A stretch of 64,000 bases of DNA from Eunapius fragilis (Eukaryota > Porifera > Demospongiae > Spongillida > Spongillidae), in NCBI GenBank assembly GCA_963681505.1, contig OY811977.1, forward strand, positions 8,737,645-8,801,644, in the 5' to 3' direction. The notes beneath the pieces were generated by a model. That model did no database searches. It had not been told where the DNA came from and worked only from the letters and a program-made list of their open reading frames with translations. Position numbers and translations under genes: made by a program. Position 1 is the first letter of the stretch. Every line of letters begins with the position of its first letter. Below, piece after piece: positions 11,096 to 20,654 of the stretch.

Positions 11096-11654
11096 ACTTT
11101 ACGTTTGTCTTTCTTTTTCTGAACAGGTGTTGCTCTTTTTGATACCTAAACCTTGGCAGTCATTCACAACGTCTTAATTTGTCGGTGAACCCCTCCAAAT
11201 CGTACTTCTCCACACCTTTCCAGAGCATGTGCACATATCAGTTCTAACTAAACACTATACCGCGACTCTCTGCCATGCACGTTGGTGATAATGTCGTGCT
11301 ACTGAGGTTGCTGGCGATTTGACTGCACCTGTGCTGCTAGCGCCGCAACTTGCTCAGTGAGGCATGCAATCTGGTCACTGAAGGGAGTGTGTTGGTCCAT
11401 TGCAGCTGCCGGTGTTGGCGGTGCCGCCTCCAATATGACATCAACAATTATGCCCTTTTGATGACTTCCAGTAGGTCGGTGACTGCACCAGCTGCTCGCA
11501 ACTGCTTGCTAACAGAGATTGGTAGACCAGCTACAAACTGATGCAGCAGCAATTGGTCGCTCGTCTTGCTGTTGAGGTCTGGCATTGCTTGCTCAAGTAG
11601 CTTTCGAAGGTCACTGCTAGGGGGGAAAAAGCGTCGAATCATTTAGAAATCAAT

Positions 11655-11789
11655 GTAGTAGAAGCGTGGATCCCGATCTCAATAGCAATAACAACTGATA
11701 TTCTTATTCTGATCTCTTCAGCAATGCACACACATTATATACTTACATGTCACACACCAAAAGGAGGGTTCACATTTGGCATGCATGGG

Positions 11790-11862
<73 letters not shown>

Positions 11863-11888
11863 CACACACACATACACACACACGCGCG

Positions 11889-11939
<51 letters not shown>

Positions 11940-12018
11940 CTAGACCGATTAGTCCGTGTGCCTGCATCTGCCAATAGGTGTGGTAGATCCACTGATTACA
12001 CATGCGACAACGTCAAAG
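11655..12018. repeat. LTR-like segment, part 1; direct copy of 13905-14130
   Basis: Together with 13223-13280 it matches 13905-14140 in the same orientation. Shared blocks include 'atacttacatgtcacacaccaaaagg', 'tccgtgtgcct' and 'gtagatccactgattacacatgcg'. The matching copy abuts the gag 5' end, so both are probably LTR ends of the same Ty3 family. This one would be a solo LTR inserted into the MITE. Confidence 0.5.
11789..11939. repeat. (CA)n microsatellite
   Basis: About 150 bases of CA repeat with a few interruptions near 11860-11895. The neighbouring copy at 13990-14010 lacks the array, so it expanded after the copies separated. Confidence 0.95.
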
Positions 12019-13222
12019 CATAGATTGAAGAATACCTGGATACGAAACGCGTCACGTGATCCATTGAATTGTCAATAGTAGGCGGCGGACCCTTTCAAGT
12101 GAACTGTGTTTCGGTTAACCCTTTTGTAGATTACGCTTTCCCCCCTACTTTCACTGCTGTTTAAGAGAAAAATCGAGATCTTAGGCATTCTTCGTACTCC
12201 CACTGATCTTGCTTTCCAGGTTAGTAACTATTGTTCATGCAAATCACTGAGCACACTCTACGTAGGTACCGTATCTGTCATTTCCGCCTCTTCGGAACAT
12301 ATATCTCAGCTTAGAGATGCTTCCAACTATTCATTTCTAAAAGCAAAGCATTATGCTATTCCCTCTGTGGAACGAACGTATAGCCGTTGTAAGGGGCTTT
12401 AGCATGTGTGTACAACTGCCTGGTGAACAGGTCGCGGACCCACCGTGTTTCGGAACATAGTGTGTGAGTCAGACACACGCAACAAAGTCCAAATTTGTTT
12501 TTCAATGTTCAGAAAGAGTTGTTCTGTGGAACGCATACAACCAAAGGTGGACCAACGTTATGCAAATGTCTTATAGAAGTTATAGTTGTGCGGGTTATTT
12601 TCATTAAATCGTCCCTGGACCGATATATGTTTCGGTACATCTCTTGCACGGTCAGTGCAAGCTACACTGTATATAGCACTTAGACACATCTACGCAGTTA
12701 CTATGATCACTTGTAGGGAATGCACTTATAGTACTTAAAGTTGTGTAGTAGCTGATTGAACAAATGCCTTGTAAGCACGATTGATGAATCGACTGCAGAC
12801 CAATGACACAGAAAAAGCGTTTCCAAATAGGCGGCAATTCCATCAAACGTGCCTGTTTGAAACATCTGTAAGCTCTCTCTCTCTAGCTGAATGTGCTTTT
12901 ATTCTTGGGTGATGTAGACAAGCTAGAATAGCCGAACGTAACCCGGCCACAGCAAAATGTATTGAAAACAACGGACCAACGGTATCGGAAGTTGTAAGCA
13001 ACTCGTTAAGAGGATCTGTTTTGGCCTGTGTTTCAGGTATCTTACTGTCTGTAATCGTTACCTGTATCGCTCGTATTATGCTCGTATTATGGCAAGTCAG
13101 TTTCGGCCCTTGGTAGGCTATCTCTTTATAAGTTTAATTTTACACCAAATGTGTCACGTGCCGAAACGCGGATCATTTCTAATTATCTCCGCGTTTCGTA
13201 TCCAGGTATTCTTCAATCTATG
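12019..13222. mobile_element. 1204-bp non-autonomous DNA transposon with 33-bp terminal inverted repeats and 7-bp target duplication
   Basis: The left end begins CATAGATTGAAGAATACCTG and the right end is its reverse complement; the repeats match over about 33 bases. The element is flanked by GTCAAAG on both sides (12012-12018 and 13223-13229). The related sequence at about 14093 has one GTCAAAG and no insert, which is the empty site. No transposase frame is present inside. A 7-bp duplication does not by itself identify the superfamily. Confidence 0.85.
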
Positions 13223-13566
13223 GTCAAAGCAATTTCCCAATCTATAATCTAATTCCCAAGCATGGAGAACAGAAAACACAGTGCAGAGAATCATACAAAA
13301 ATCAATAAAGCGTATGATTTTTGTGTGATTTTCTGTTCAAGCACACAAAGATTTCTAGATGATTTCTAAATGATTCGACGCTTTTTTCCCCTGTGGGTCG
13401 TGGCTGAACACCGAGAGCGCTTCTCCAGGTTGTAGTCGACGAGTCTGGAATTTATCGAGGACCGTATATTATAAACTCGGCATGAGAGCCTCAATGAGGC
13501 GCTCCTTGGCTTTATCGTAGGATGTTTTGTCGTCCTCGTTCAGATCAAGCCATACTGCCATTTAAG

Positions 13567-13743
13567 GGGCCGTTCATAAATTACGTCACGCTGAGGGGGG
13601 GGGGGGAGGGGGGGGGGGGCCAGTGTGACGATGTATACATTAAGCAGACATCAGTATGGGATAATGCGTGACGATGCAGAGGGAGGGGGGGGGGGGGGGT
13701 CCATAATGGTCAAAAATAGCGTGACGTAATTTATGAACGGCCC
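13567..13743. mobile_element. Foldback MITE inside gag
   Basis: The left end GGGCCGTTCATAAATTACGT and the right end (its reverse complement, finishing at 13743) are perfect over about 26 bases. The interior is dominated by G runs at 13597-13619 and 13681-13699. It separates two adjacent parts of the gag frame. Confidence 0.85.
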
Positions 13744-13904
13744 AGGGCTTTGCCTTCAAAGGAGGGTTGGTAGTTTCACCTCCTTCGTCTCTTCCTTCCA
13801 TCCATTTGCCGCGCTATACAACTCGAATCGCTGCAACCATTCAGCCGCATCTCCTGATGAAAACGACTTCGGGACGCTGCAGTGGCTCGGTGCTGTGGCC
13901 ATTC

Positions 13905-14145
13905 TCTGATCCCACTGATAGTCTGATCTCTTCAACAATGCATATACTTACATGTCACACACCAAAAGGTGAGGGGTTCACACATTTGCTGCATGCATGG
14001 GTCACACACAACTAGTGATATAGTCCGTGTGCCTAGCTGCCAATAGGGTGCTGATGACATGGTAGATCCACTGATTACACATGCGAAACGTCAAAGCAAT
14101 TTCCCAATCTATAATCTAATTCCCAAGCACGGAGATGATGATGGA
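13905..14145 (-). repeat. Ty3 LTR end / leader next to gag
   Basis: This sequence lies immediately upstream (minus strand) of the gag frame and is repeated at 11655-12018 plus 13223-13280. Its relation to gag suggests 5' LTR end plus leader. I could not fix the other LTR boundary. Confidence 0.45.
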
Positions 14146-14211
14146 CGGTCTATGCTTCGTAGCTAGTGGTCCATAAATTGAGCTTATGGGTATAAAGTAG
14201 GAACAGGGGAG

Positions 14212-14308
14212 TAGCCTCGTACCCAGACCCAAATACGTCACAGTTGTAATGTAGCGGTGATGTAATTCATCCGCAACTGTGGCGTACTTGGGTCTTAGTA
14301 CGAGACTA
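14212..14308. mobile_element. 97-bp foldback MITE
   Basis: The left arm TAGCCTCGTACCCAGACCCA pairs with the right arm ending TACGAGACTA over about 35 bases with a few mismatches, leaving a loop of roughly 27 bases. No coding capacity. Confidence 0.75.
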
Positions 14309-14309
14309 G

Positions 14310-14855
14310 AGTAGGAGTAGAAGTTGATGCCTAAAGTAGGAGCAGGCTAGGAGTAGGAGTTGCATTGATTGCGCATGCTGAGCCCCGCCCTAGATTGGTA
14401 CCACGTCCTCTGCGGCATACATTGTCTCATTTTGCAAGTCTGATTGTACCTCATTCTGATGATTTTAGACTCAATTCATTTGTATAACCACGATGTATGC
14501 CTTCTGATTTGATTTCGGGCCCTTACTTGCCTTGCCATCCAAGCCACATAGTTACAGTCTAGACAACTATTCCTTTACCAAGTGTTTGATTCCTTGTTAT
14601 GGGCTCATTGGGCGCGACTACTCTCTGTATCTTCCCCCAGCTTGGTTGGCTGTCACACCAATCTGTCCGTTTGGGTTGGTGGCTTAATTGGAATAGCCCC
14701 TCCTGGCATGTCGGATTCTAAGCCTCCATCGTGGACCGAGGTAAATATTGGATCTGCCGGTGCCGTGATTTAAGTATAATATTATAGTTAGCATAGTAGT
14801 TATAATATAGTAGTGAATATAGTGTATTAAGTACACTGCTCGCTATTTATAGAGA
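14310..14855. other. No gene recognised
   Basis: Contains a short open frame at 14582-14773 with no recognisable domain. Probably flanking sequence of the hAT remnant that follows. Confidence 0.35.
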
Positions 14856-15523
14856 ATGCCTTCGGTTATGAAATCAATTTTATGCTATTTTGGGAATCAG
14901 CGTGATGTCAGCCCTGCTACGCAACAGCGGAGCAATGGATCCACCAACATGCCACCACCTTCTTTTCCATCGGAACTATTAACTACTACTGCAGTTGACG
15001 ATGCTGTTATGGAGAATTAGCCAGAAGGTTTGAACAAAAAGGCTTTACAGTAGCATCACATATCGAGACCATTATCATGAATTCATGCAATGGTAAGCCA
15101 CCAGCTAAAATACCAGATGAAGTAGCTGTTCCTTATTCAAAGGATTCGAATATCGAACGTCTTATTGTCCAGCTGTCCATGATTCCTGATCTTGTTAAAA
15201 CACACCAACAAGATCCCAGGGTGCAGTTAAAGCATATGACATCAATTTGCACCCATGTGACAATTTAAATTCATCAAACATTTTGAAATTTTTTTTCTGA
15301 AGTACATGCCTTAATACGCCTCTATCTTACTATGCCTATCATTACAGCTACAGCGGAGAGAACCTTTTCTGTTCTCAGGCGTCTAAAAACCTATCTTCGA
15401 TCAACAATGTCACAAGAGAGATTGAATAGTGTTATCCTCCTTCACATCCACAAGGATATAACTGATTCATTGGACCTAACTGATATTGCATGCCCATGTG
15501 ACAAATTGCTATTGCTCCTGTAG
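14856..15523 (+). pseudogene. hAT transposase (TTF/ZMYM-type) remnant
   Basis: The C-terminal dimerisation motif is clear at 15332-15523: 'TATAERTFSVLRRLKTYLRS' followed by 'MSQERLNSVILLHIH'. Upstream, 'MKSILCYFGNQRDVSPATQQ' and 'SNIERLIVQLSMIPDL' fit the N-terminal and middle parts of the same type, in three frames with stops. The RNase-H-like core is deleted, so the gene is inactive. Confidence 0.75.
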
Positions 15524-15658
15524 TTTTCTGGTTTGGTATCGACAATTCTAAACTCGTCGAGATCCTGCCTTGTAATGATACGAGTAGCGTTTAGCACGGC
15601 CCAAATACAACAATACAATTACCAAAATATACAATCGACTATTTGTTCACAGTAGGCA

Positions 15659-15985
15659 CTCCTCCAGCCAATTCTGATGCTATTGGTGAAATTTCCATTC
15701 TTTAAATGTGTTCCTACCCCAAGTTATGCGTAGTCAAGAAGAAGGAGAAGGAGGAGAGAATTCCGGGACTGGGTACGAGGACGGGCAGTACCCTTTTGTT
15801 CTCTACAACCGCGCGGTTTTGCGACGTGAAACAAACGACGAAATTACTCACTTTCGTCTTCTCGTTCGATTACAGCAACTAGCCAAACGATCCGATCGTA
15901 AGAAGTATCGTGTTGCGTGTTTTTAATGATATTCATAGTTGGGGTCAAATCCTATATGGAAGTTTCTAGCTAGCGAAACTTCCGA
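15659..15985 (+). repeat. Dispersed repeat of about 330 bp, inverted partner at 33861-34215
   Basis: Shares, in opposite orientation with the other copy, 'cctccagcc.attctga.gctattggtgaaatt', a purine-rich stretch (aagaagaagg), 'gggtacgaggacgggcagta' and a terminal hairpin 'ggaagtttc...gaaacttcc'. Both copies have a short open frame, but differences between copies include indels, so I take it as non-coding. Superfamily unknown. Confidence 0.65.
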
Positions 15986-16180
15986 TATTATAATTATTAT
16001 AGTCTGTATGATTCAATCGAGGTGCCTGTCTACATACAACTTGAGTTATATGGGCTTCCAGGCAAGTGGCAGACAACCCAACCTGGATGATGAAATCATT
16101 AGTGATGTCATAGTGATGTCAGAAACGCTGCGGCATGCTATTAAGTCATGCATCCCCCATCGCTATTAGTAAAATATCAT

Positions 16181-17094
16181 TTAGTGACACATCTGCATGT
16201 AATCGAGTGTCTTCGTGCACAGCCATTTATATTTAGGGTTTATACACGAACATGTATACTCGTTGAATATGTATGGATGCTCACACTTCACATAAGGGCA
16301 TTCACACTTGCAGGTCTTTTCGTTGAGCAGACGTGGAGCGTCGCACTTCACATAAAGGCATTCACACTGGCTAGTATTTGCGTTGAGGTAGCGTGGAGAC
16401 TCGCATCTCTCGACCAGTCTGCTCTCGACAGGCCATTCACACTCGCACGTATTTTCGTTGAGTACGAGGTCTCCGCAATTCGTATCATGACATTCACACA
16501 TGCACGTCTTTTTGCTGAGGACGAGATTAGGATTGCATTTCACTTCGGGGCATTCACACTGGCACGTTATTGGGTTGAAGTGTTTTGGAAAGTCGCATTT
16601 CACGTAAGGGCATTCACACTTACACGTCATCGCATTGAAAAAGTGCGGATATTCGCATTTCACGCGAGGGCATTCACACTGGCACGTCTTTTTATTGAAG
16701 TAGTACGGATAATCGCATTTTACATAAGGGCATTCACACTTGCACTTCGATTGATTGAGATGGCGTGGAGACTCGCATTTCACGTAAGGGCATTCACACT
16801 TGCACGTCTTTTCGTTAATGTAGCGTGGAGACCCACATTTCACGAAGGGGCATTCACACTTACAAGAATAGCTGTTCAGGGTATGAGGATCGGTACACTT
16901 CGGCGGATAGACACAACCGGCGCTGGTAGTCGAGACCTGTTTGAAAATTTACTTCACCATACGTGCTCAGCCGGCTTAGCATGCTCAAGCGTACCGTGTA
17001 TGTCCATGCAAATATAGTTATAACGTACCAGCAGCATTAACACTGTACTCGTCAAAGCAAGTATCGCTGCGGTTGGAGAGCTGCCGTTTTGCAT
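16181..17094 (-). CDS. Secreted CXCXC-repeat (Balbiani-ring/VEGF-C-tail type) cysteine-rich protein
   Basis: Two-exon model. Exon 1 (17094-17029) begins with ATG and encodes a hydrophobic signal peptide (MQNGSSPTAAILALTSTVLM). A 92-bp gt-ag intron (17028-16937) follows, phase 0, then exon 2 (16936-16181), giving 273 residues. The mature part is about ten tandem units of roughly 22 residues of the form C-x10-C-x-C-x-C-P-x-V-K, for example 'CESPRHLNQSKCKCECPYVK'. This spacing equals the CXCXC motif known from Balbiani ring 3 protein and the C-terminal tail of VEGF-C/D. One unit (around 16440) is irregular. A TATATAAAG box lies 56-64 bases upstream of the ATG. By inference it is an extracellular structural or matrix protein; there is no other domain to give a function. 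The long open frame on the opposite strand is a shadow of the repeat. Confidence 0.85.
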
Positions 17095-17149
17095 TTGTAA
17101 ATGCAAGTCTAGTCTTATCCTTTGATGATAAAGAAATGGTAACGAACCT

Positions 17150-17158
17150 CTTTATATA
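17150..17158 (-). promoter_or_regulatory. TATA box of the CXCXC gene
   Basis: TATATAAAG on the minus strand, 56-64 bases upstream of the start codon. Confidence 0.55.
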
Positions 17159-17169
17159 ATGCGTGCTCC

Positions 17170-19300
17170 GTTATGTCATGTTACGACTGAAAACTTTATT
17201 ATTTCTGCGACGTGGGATAGCATAATAAAAGCCAATCGCATCAAGCAGTGACAGGACCACAATATTTTTGTGTTAACACAAATGTGTTTGGACTGAGGGA
17301 AGCATATGCAATTCTTGTTTACGAGTACCAGTGTTTAACACGAATGTGGAAATCATATATGTGCGTTTGGCTACGGTTTTTCCCTTCACTGAAGTGAGGG
17401 GGGGGGGGGGTGTGAAGTGAATTAAGGGGGGGGGGGGGGGGGGGGAGTGAATTAAGGGGGGAAGTGAGGGGGAAGTCCATAAATCACATTCCGCCTTTGT
17501 TGACGTTTAACGACCCCCCCTCCCTTTGTCACATGTTTGCCGGCGGATAACCTTCTCTGTTTACCTTAAAGTTTGAGATACATCAGTTTTTACTCATGCA
17601 TTATACTGACGTATGCGGCGAAACAATTTCCCAATCCTAAATCGTCCTCTCTCAAATATTTGCATGCATTGTGTGCGTTTGTGAGCGCACTGGTCTTAGC
17701 GCTGTATGGTCCTGACGTTTGCCGGGAGTACAGTGATGAATAACCGAACATGGCGAGTCACTATACTGAAAGTGATGGGTTCGGTGATCTTTTCATATTT
17801 TTTATGTTGAATCCATTCAACGATCGGGCGGATTGTTTAACAATAGATTATGTTGATGTTGATGTCAGTACGTGTTGTGCATATCTTAGCGATGGCTAGT
17901 CGCACCATCAACCCCCCCCGCAAGGTTCAACACCCGACAACTTCACTAGCAAAACACGGAGCAGATAAACATGCTGAGTTAACAATTTCAAATGACAGGT
18001 TGGATCGAGCCAAGACTGAATGCATCAGCGTGACTGAAATGTGTCCTGAAACCTCCTACATCAACAAAGAGTGGACCGCGATTATTCAATAACACATAAT
18101 AAAATTATAAAGAACGATACTCTATAAAGACTTCTGATTTGTGAATTAAGATACGGAAACACGGTGGTACTTCAGTTGTACATGTTAATATAGTGGCATG
18201 AGCACAGGAGGTTATGGCATATTCATGTGCTCGGTGTAGCAGGAACCAGGTTAATGGCGCGAAATGAACGAGAGATGTGCAATTACTTCCCACAGCTGTA
18301 TCTCCGTAACGGATCAAGTAAAAATGAACGAACAGAACAAATCAATATAGGTACAGGATCTCTCTACGTATATACCAAAATCGAAGTGAATTGAATTTTC
18401 CTGCCGAAAGATATGGAGCGTTTGAACCCCAAGGGGTATCGGACGTTGCATCACTGGCACGAAGCTAATGCAAGACTCCAAAATGTATTTTACCATAGAG
18501 AAATGGTGTGGTATGAAGTGTTGAAAATAGAAAGTGAATAGCGTTTACCGTTCGGACGTTATAGCGATTCAAACATGAATCATTTTAATAACTTTTATTT
18601 ATATATATACGATACTAAAGAGCGATGGGTCATTTCCGGTGAAATGTCCCATATATATATATATATATATAATATATATATATAATTATAATTATATGGG
18701 ATCGTGGCAGCAAAAAGGGACCTAGCGCATATTTTTTCAAGTTATCAAACTATTTCATATTCTAAGAGACACTTATGCCCTCTACAACTTCTTTCTTACG
18801 CACTGGAAATTAGTCTATCCAGCATGGAGTTACAGTGGCTCAATTACGCGTACATTTTAATTGCGCTCACGTCGAAAATTTTTATAATATGCGCTAGTTC
18901 CCATTTTGCTGGCACAACCCCATATATTATATATGAAGAGCCTAATAATTCATTGTAGCAAATGTACTCATCATCATTTCATTTTCATCAATAATGCAGA
19001 CCCAAGATATCATAAACTTTGGTCACAATTAAGACGTAGTGATGTAACTAGTTTAAACAACACAACAATATGAAGAGGTCAGTGTCCAAAGTGATGGGAA
19101 ACACCAACACACTGCATTTAAAACCCTGACCAGGCTCACTATCATCTATGAGGCGCTGGTTCAGTCGTAGTTTGGATGCCATTACACCATATAATCCAGT
19201 GATGTATTACGAGCATGTCACTTCGAACCTGACAGATTGCATTTCCGGTCATCACAGAGAAAACGTACTGATGATCTTATCCAATGATGTAAAAATCCAT
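17170..19300. other. Intergenic; G runs at 17398-17470, TA repeat at 18651-18690
   Basis: No recognisable gene. 17398-17470 is a cluster of long G runs spaced by 'gtgaattaa' and 'aagtga'. 18651-18690 is TA-rich simple repeat. An open frame at 17850-18092 (80 codons) has no known domain and I do not call it. Confidence 0.5.
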
Positions 19301-19301
19301 A

Positions 19302-20093
19302 TTAACCTTTAATCTTCCGTCGTCCTACGCGTAGGATTATCGCCCTACGCATAGGACGCAAGTTAAAATTAATTTTTAGCAAACTCATATGATCTAAGAA
19401 CTAACCAAAATCTCATTGTACTGTAGAAATGGTATTAATTCAGAAAATATTTTTACTTTCTTGCAATTCTTCAAAGATTGTCAAATGCAATCAATACTGA
19501 AGGTGTATTTGCTGTAAATTGCAAAGCAACTTAAAGTACTAAGAAGTAATGTTAGGAAGATCAGAGCAACATGTTAAATGAAGGGGGTAGTAAGACAGGT
19601 CTTTTGCACTAAGCGTATTAAAAAATACATTGTAGATTTGGAAATTGCTAGCTCCACAAGCTTTTGAACGATAGGTATTTGTCAGACGCATGTTGCGGGA
19701 ATAGCCAAGTGAATGGACAAAATCTTGAAAACGTACAGTGTGTTTTCGGTAAAAATGGCAAAACCAATTAGAGTAAAAACACTGCCATAGAATGTATATA
19801 GTAGCACACACATCATGCTTCAAAAAACATTCCAATAAAGTTACACTTGTCGTACTTTTTTCTGTGACAATTAAATTCTCTACATAATGCATTTTTAAGA
19901 ACCGTATCTGTTTATTAGCATCGTGTTACCAAGGGTGGGATTAAAAAAATAGACTGACAATTGGTAAATTTAGCACATAGACACATCAAACAGTAGTAGA
20001 GAAATGGATGCCAAAAAACTGCACTTCTATTTATAATGAATTTTCAAATACTGGTCCTACGCGTAGGACTTGGGCCTGGAGAATTAAGGTTAA
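19302..20093 (-). mobile_element. TTAA-flanked piggyBac-like MITE, copy 1 (about 790 bp)
   Basis: Flanked by TTAA on both sides, with inverted ends CCTTTAATCT / AGATTAAAGG-like (the second end here is CTTAATTCTCCAGG in reverse complement). It carries the palindrome CCTACGCGTAGG near both ends. Copies 2 (32711-33504) and 3 (52035-52821) are in the opposite orientation and similar along the full length. A frame of about 100 codons is open in copies 1 and 3 but not in copy 2. TTAA target choice is the signature of piggyBac elements; no DDD transposase core is visible. Confidence 0.8.
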
Positions 20094-20099
20094 TGCTGA

Positions 20100-20650
20100 A
20101 TTCACCTCTTGTAATTGAATGAGAAGGTTAATAGAAATTAAGTAAGCCTACCTAATTAATTAAACCATCCCATGTTGGTGTAAAACCTAGCTCCGAAGTC
20201 ATAGGTGAGTCCCTAGCCAGAGCAGCTTTAGTGGAAATAACCGTCATGTCATGAAATTTTCATGTCATAAGACATTTATATTTGCGTCATGACGTGCTGG
20301 GCGTCGTAAATTGATTCGTTGCACTACTGCTCCATTTATAATCTCTTGACCCACGCTAGCAAACGTCTTGTAACTTAATCTGTCCGCCTTGGAACACTCA
20401 CCAACCCCCCAGCCCCACCCCTTGACATTTTAATTGAAATTTCATATACTGATACAATAAAACTGTTAGCAGTTTGGCTAGCTTTCTTCTGTATTACGCA
20501 GGGACTACCGCAACGAGATTTCAAAAACAAAAAATTAGGATATATATGGATATACATGTAACCCATTATTGTTTGTGCGTGCATGTGTTAACGTTGTCGT
20601 TCAGTTTTTTTTTCTGTTTGTTTATCCTTGTTATTTATTTATTATTATGT
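20100..20650. other. No gene recognised
   Basis: AT-rich spacer between the TTAA element and the 3' tail of the retrotransposon. Nothing supportable. Confidence 0.4.
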
Positions 20651-20654
20651 GCTC

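Larger units (their letters stand above)
11619..13393. mobile_element. hAT-like foldback MITE split by a 1.6-kb insertion
   Basis: The left arm (11619-11650: GGGGGAAAAAGCGTCGAATC) and the right half (about 13283-13393, ending CGACGCTTTTTTCCCCTG) are the two parts of the same MITE family as 7930-8076. It lies inside the gag remnant. Flanks show an imperfect 8-bp resemblance, as expected for a hAT target duplication. Everything between about 11655 and 13280 is a later insertion with LTR-like sequence. Confidence 0.6.
11300..13950 (-). pseudogene. Ty3/gypsy gag gene, interrupted by three nested insertions
   Basis: Minus-strand pieces in gag order are 'FSSGDAAEWLQRFELYSAAN' (about 13873-13815), then 'AVWLDLNEDDKTSYDKAKER' (13560-13490), then 'LRKLLEQAMPDLNSKTSDQ' followed by 'LLLHQFVAGLPISVSKQLRA' (11610-11490). 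Between the first two pieces lies the MITE at 13567-13743. Between the second and third lies a hAT-like MITE, itself split by about 1.6 kb of further insertion. Removing these brings the pieces into contiguous gag order, but in-frame stops remain. No downstream pol is present. Confidence 0.75.

Noticed and set aside
11724-12023. His/Thr- and Cys/Val-repeat open frames
   Set aside because: Translations of a CA microsatellite; the same applies to those at 37-41 kb.
16148-17017. 289-codon plus-strand open frame
   Set aside because: It is the opposite strand of the CXCXC repeat; the tandem 66-69-base repeat keeps it open. The minus strand has the signal peptide, intron and cysteine pattern.
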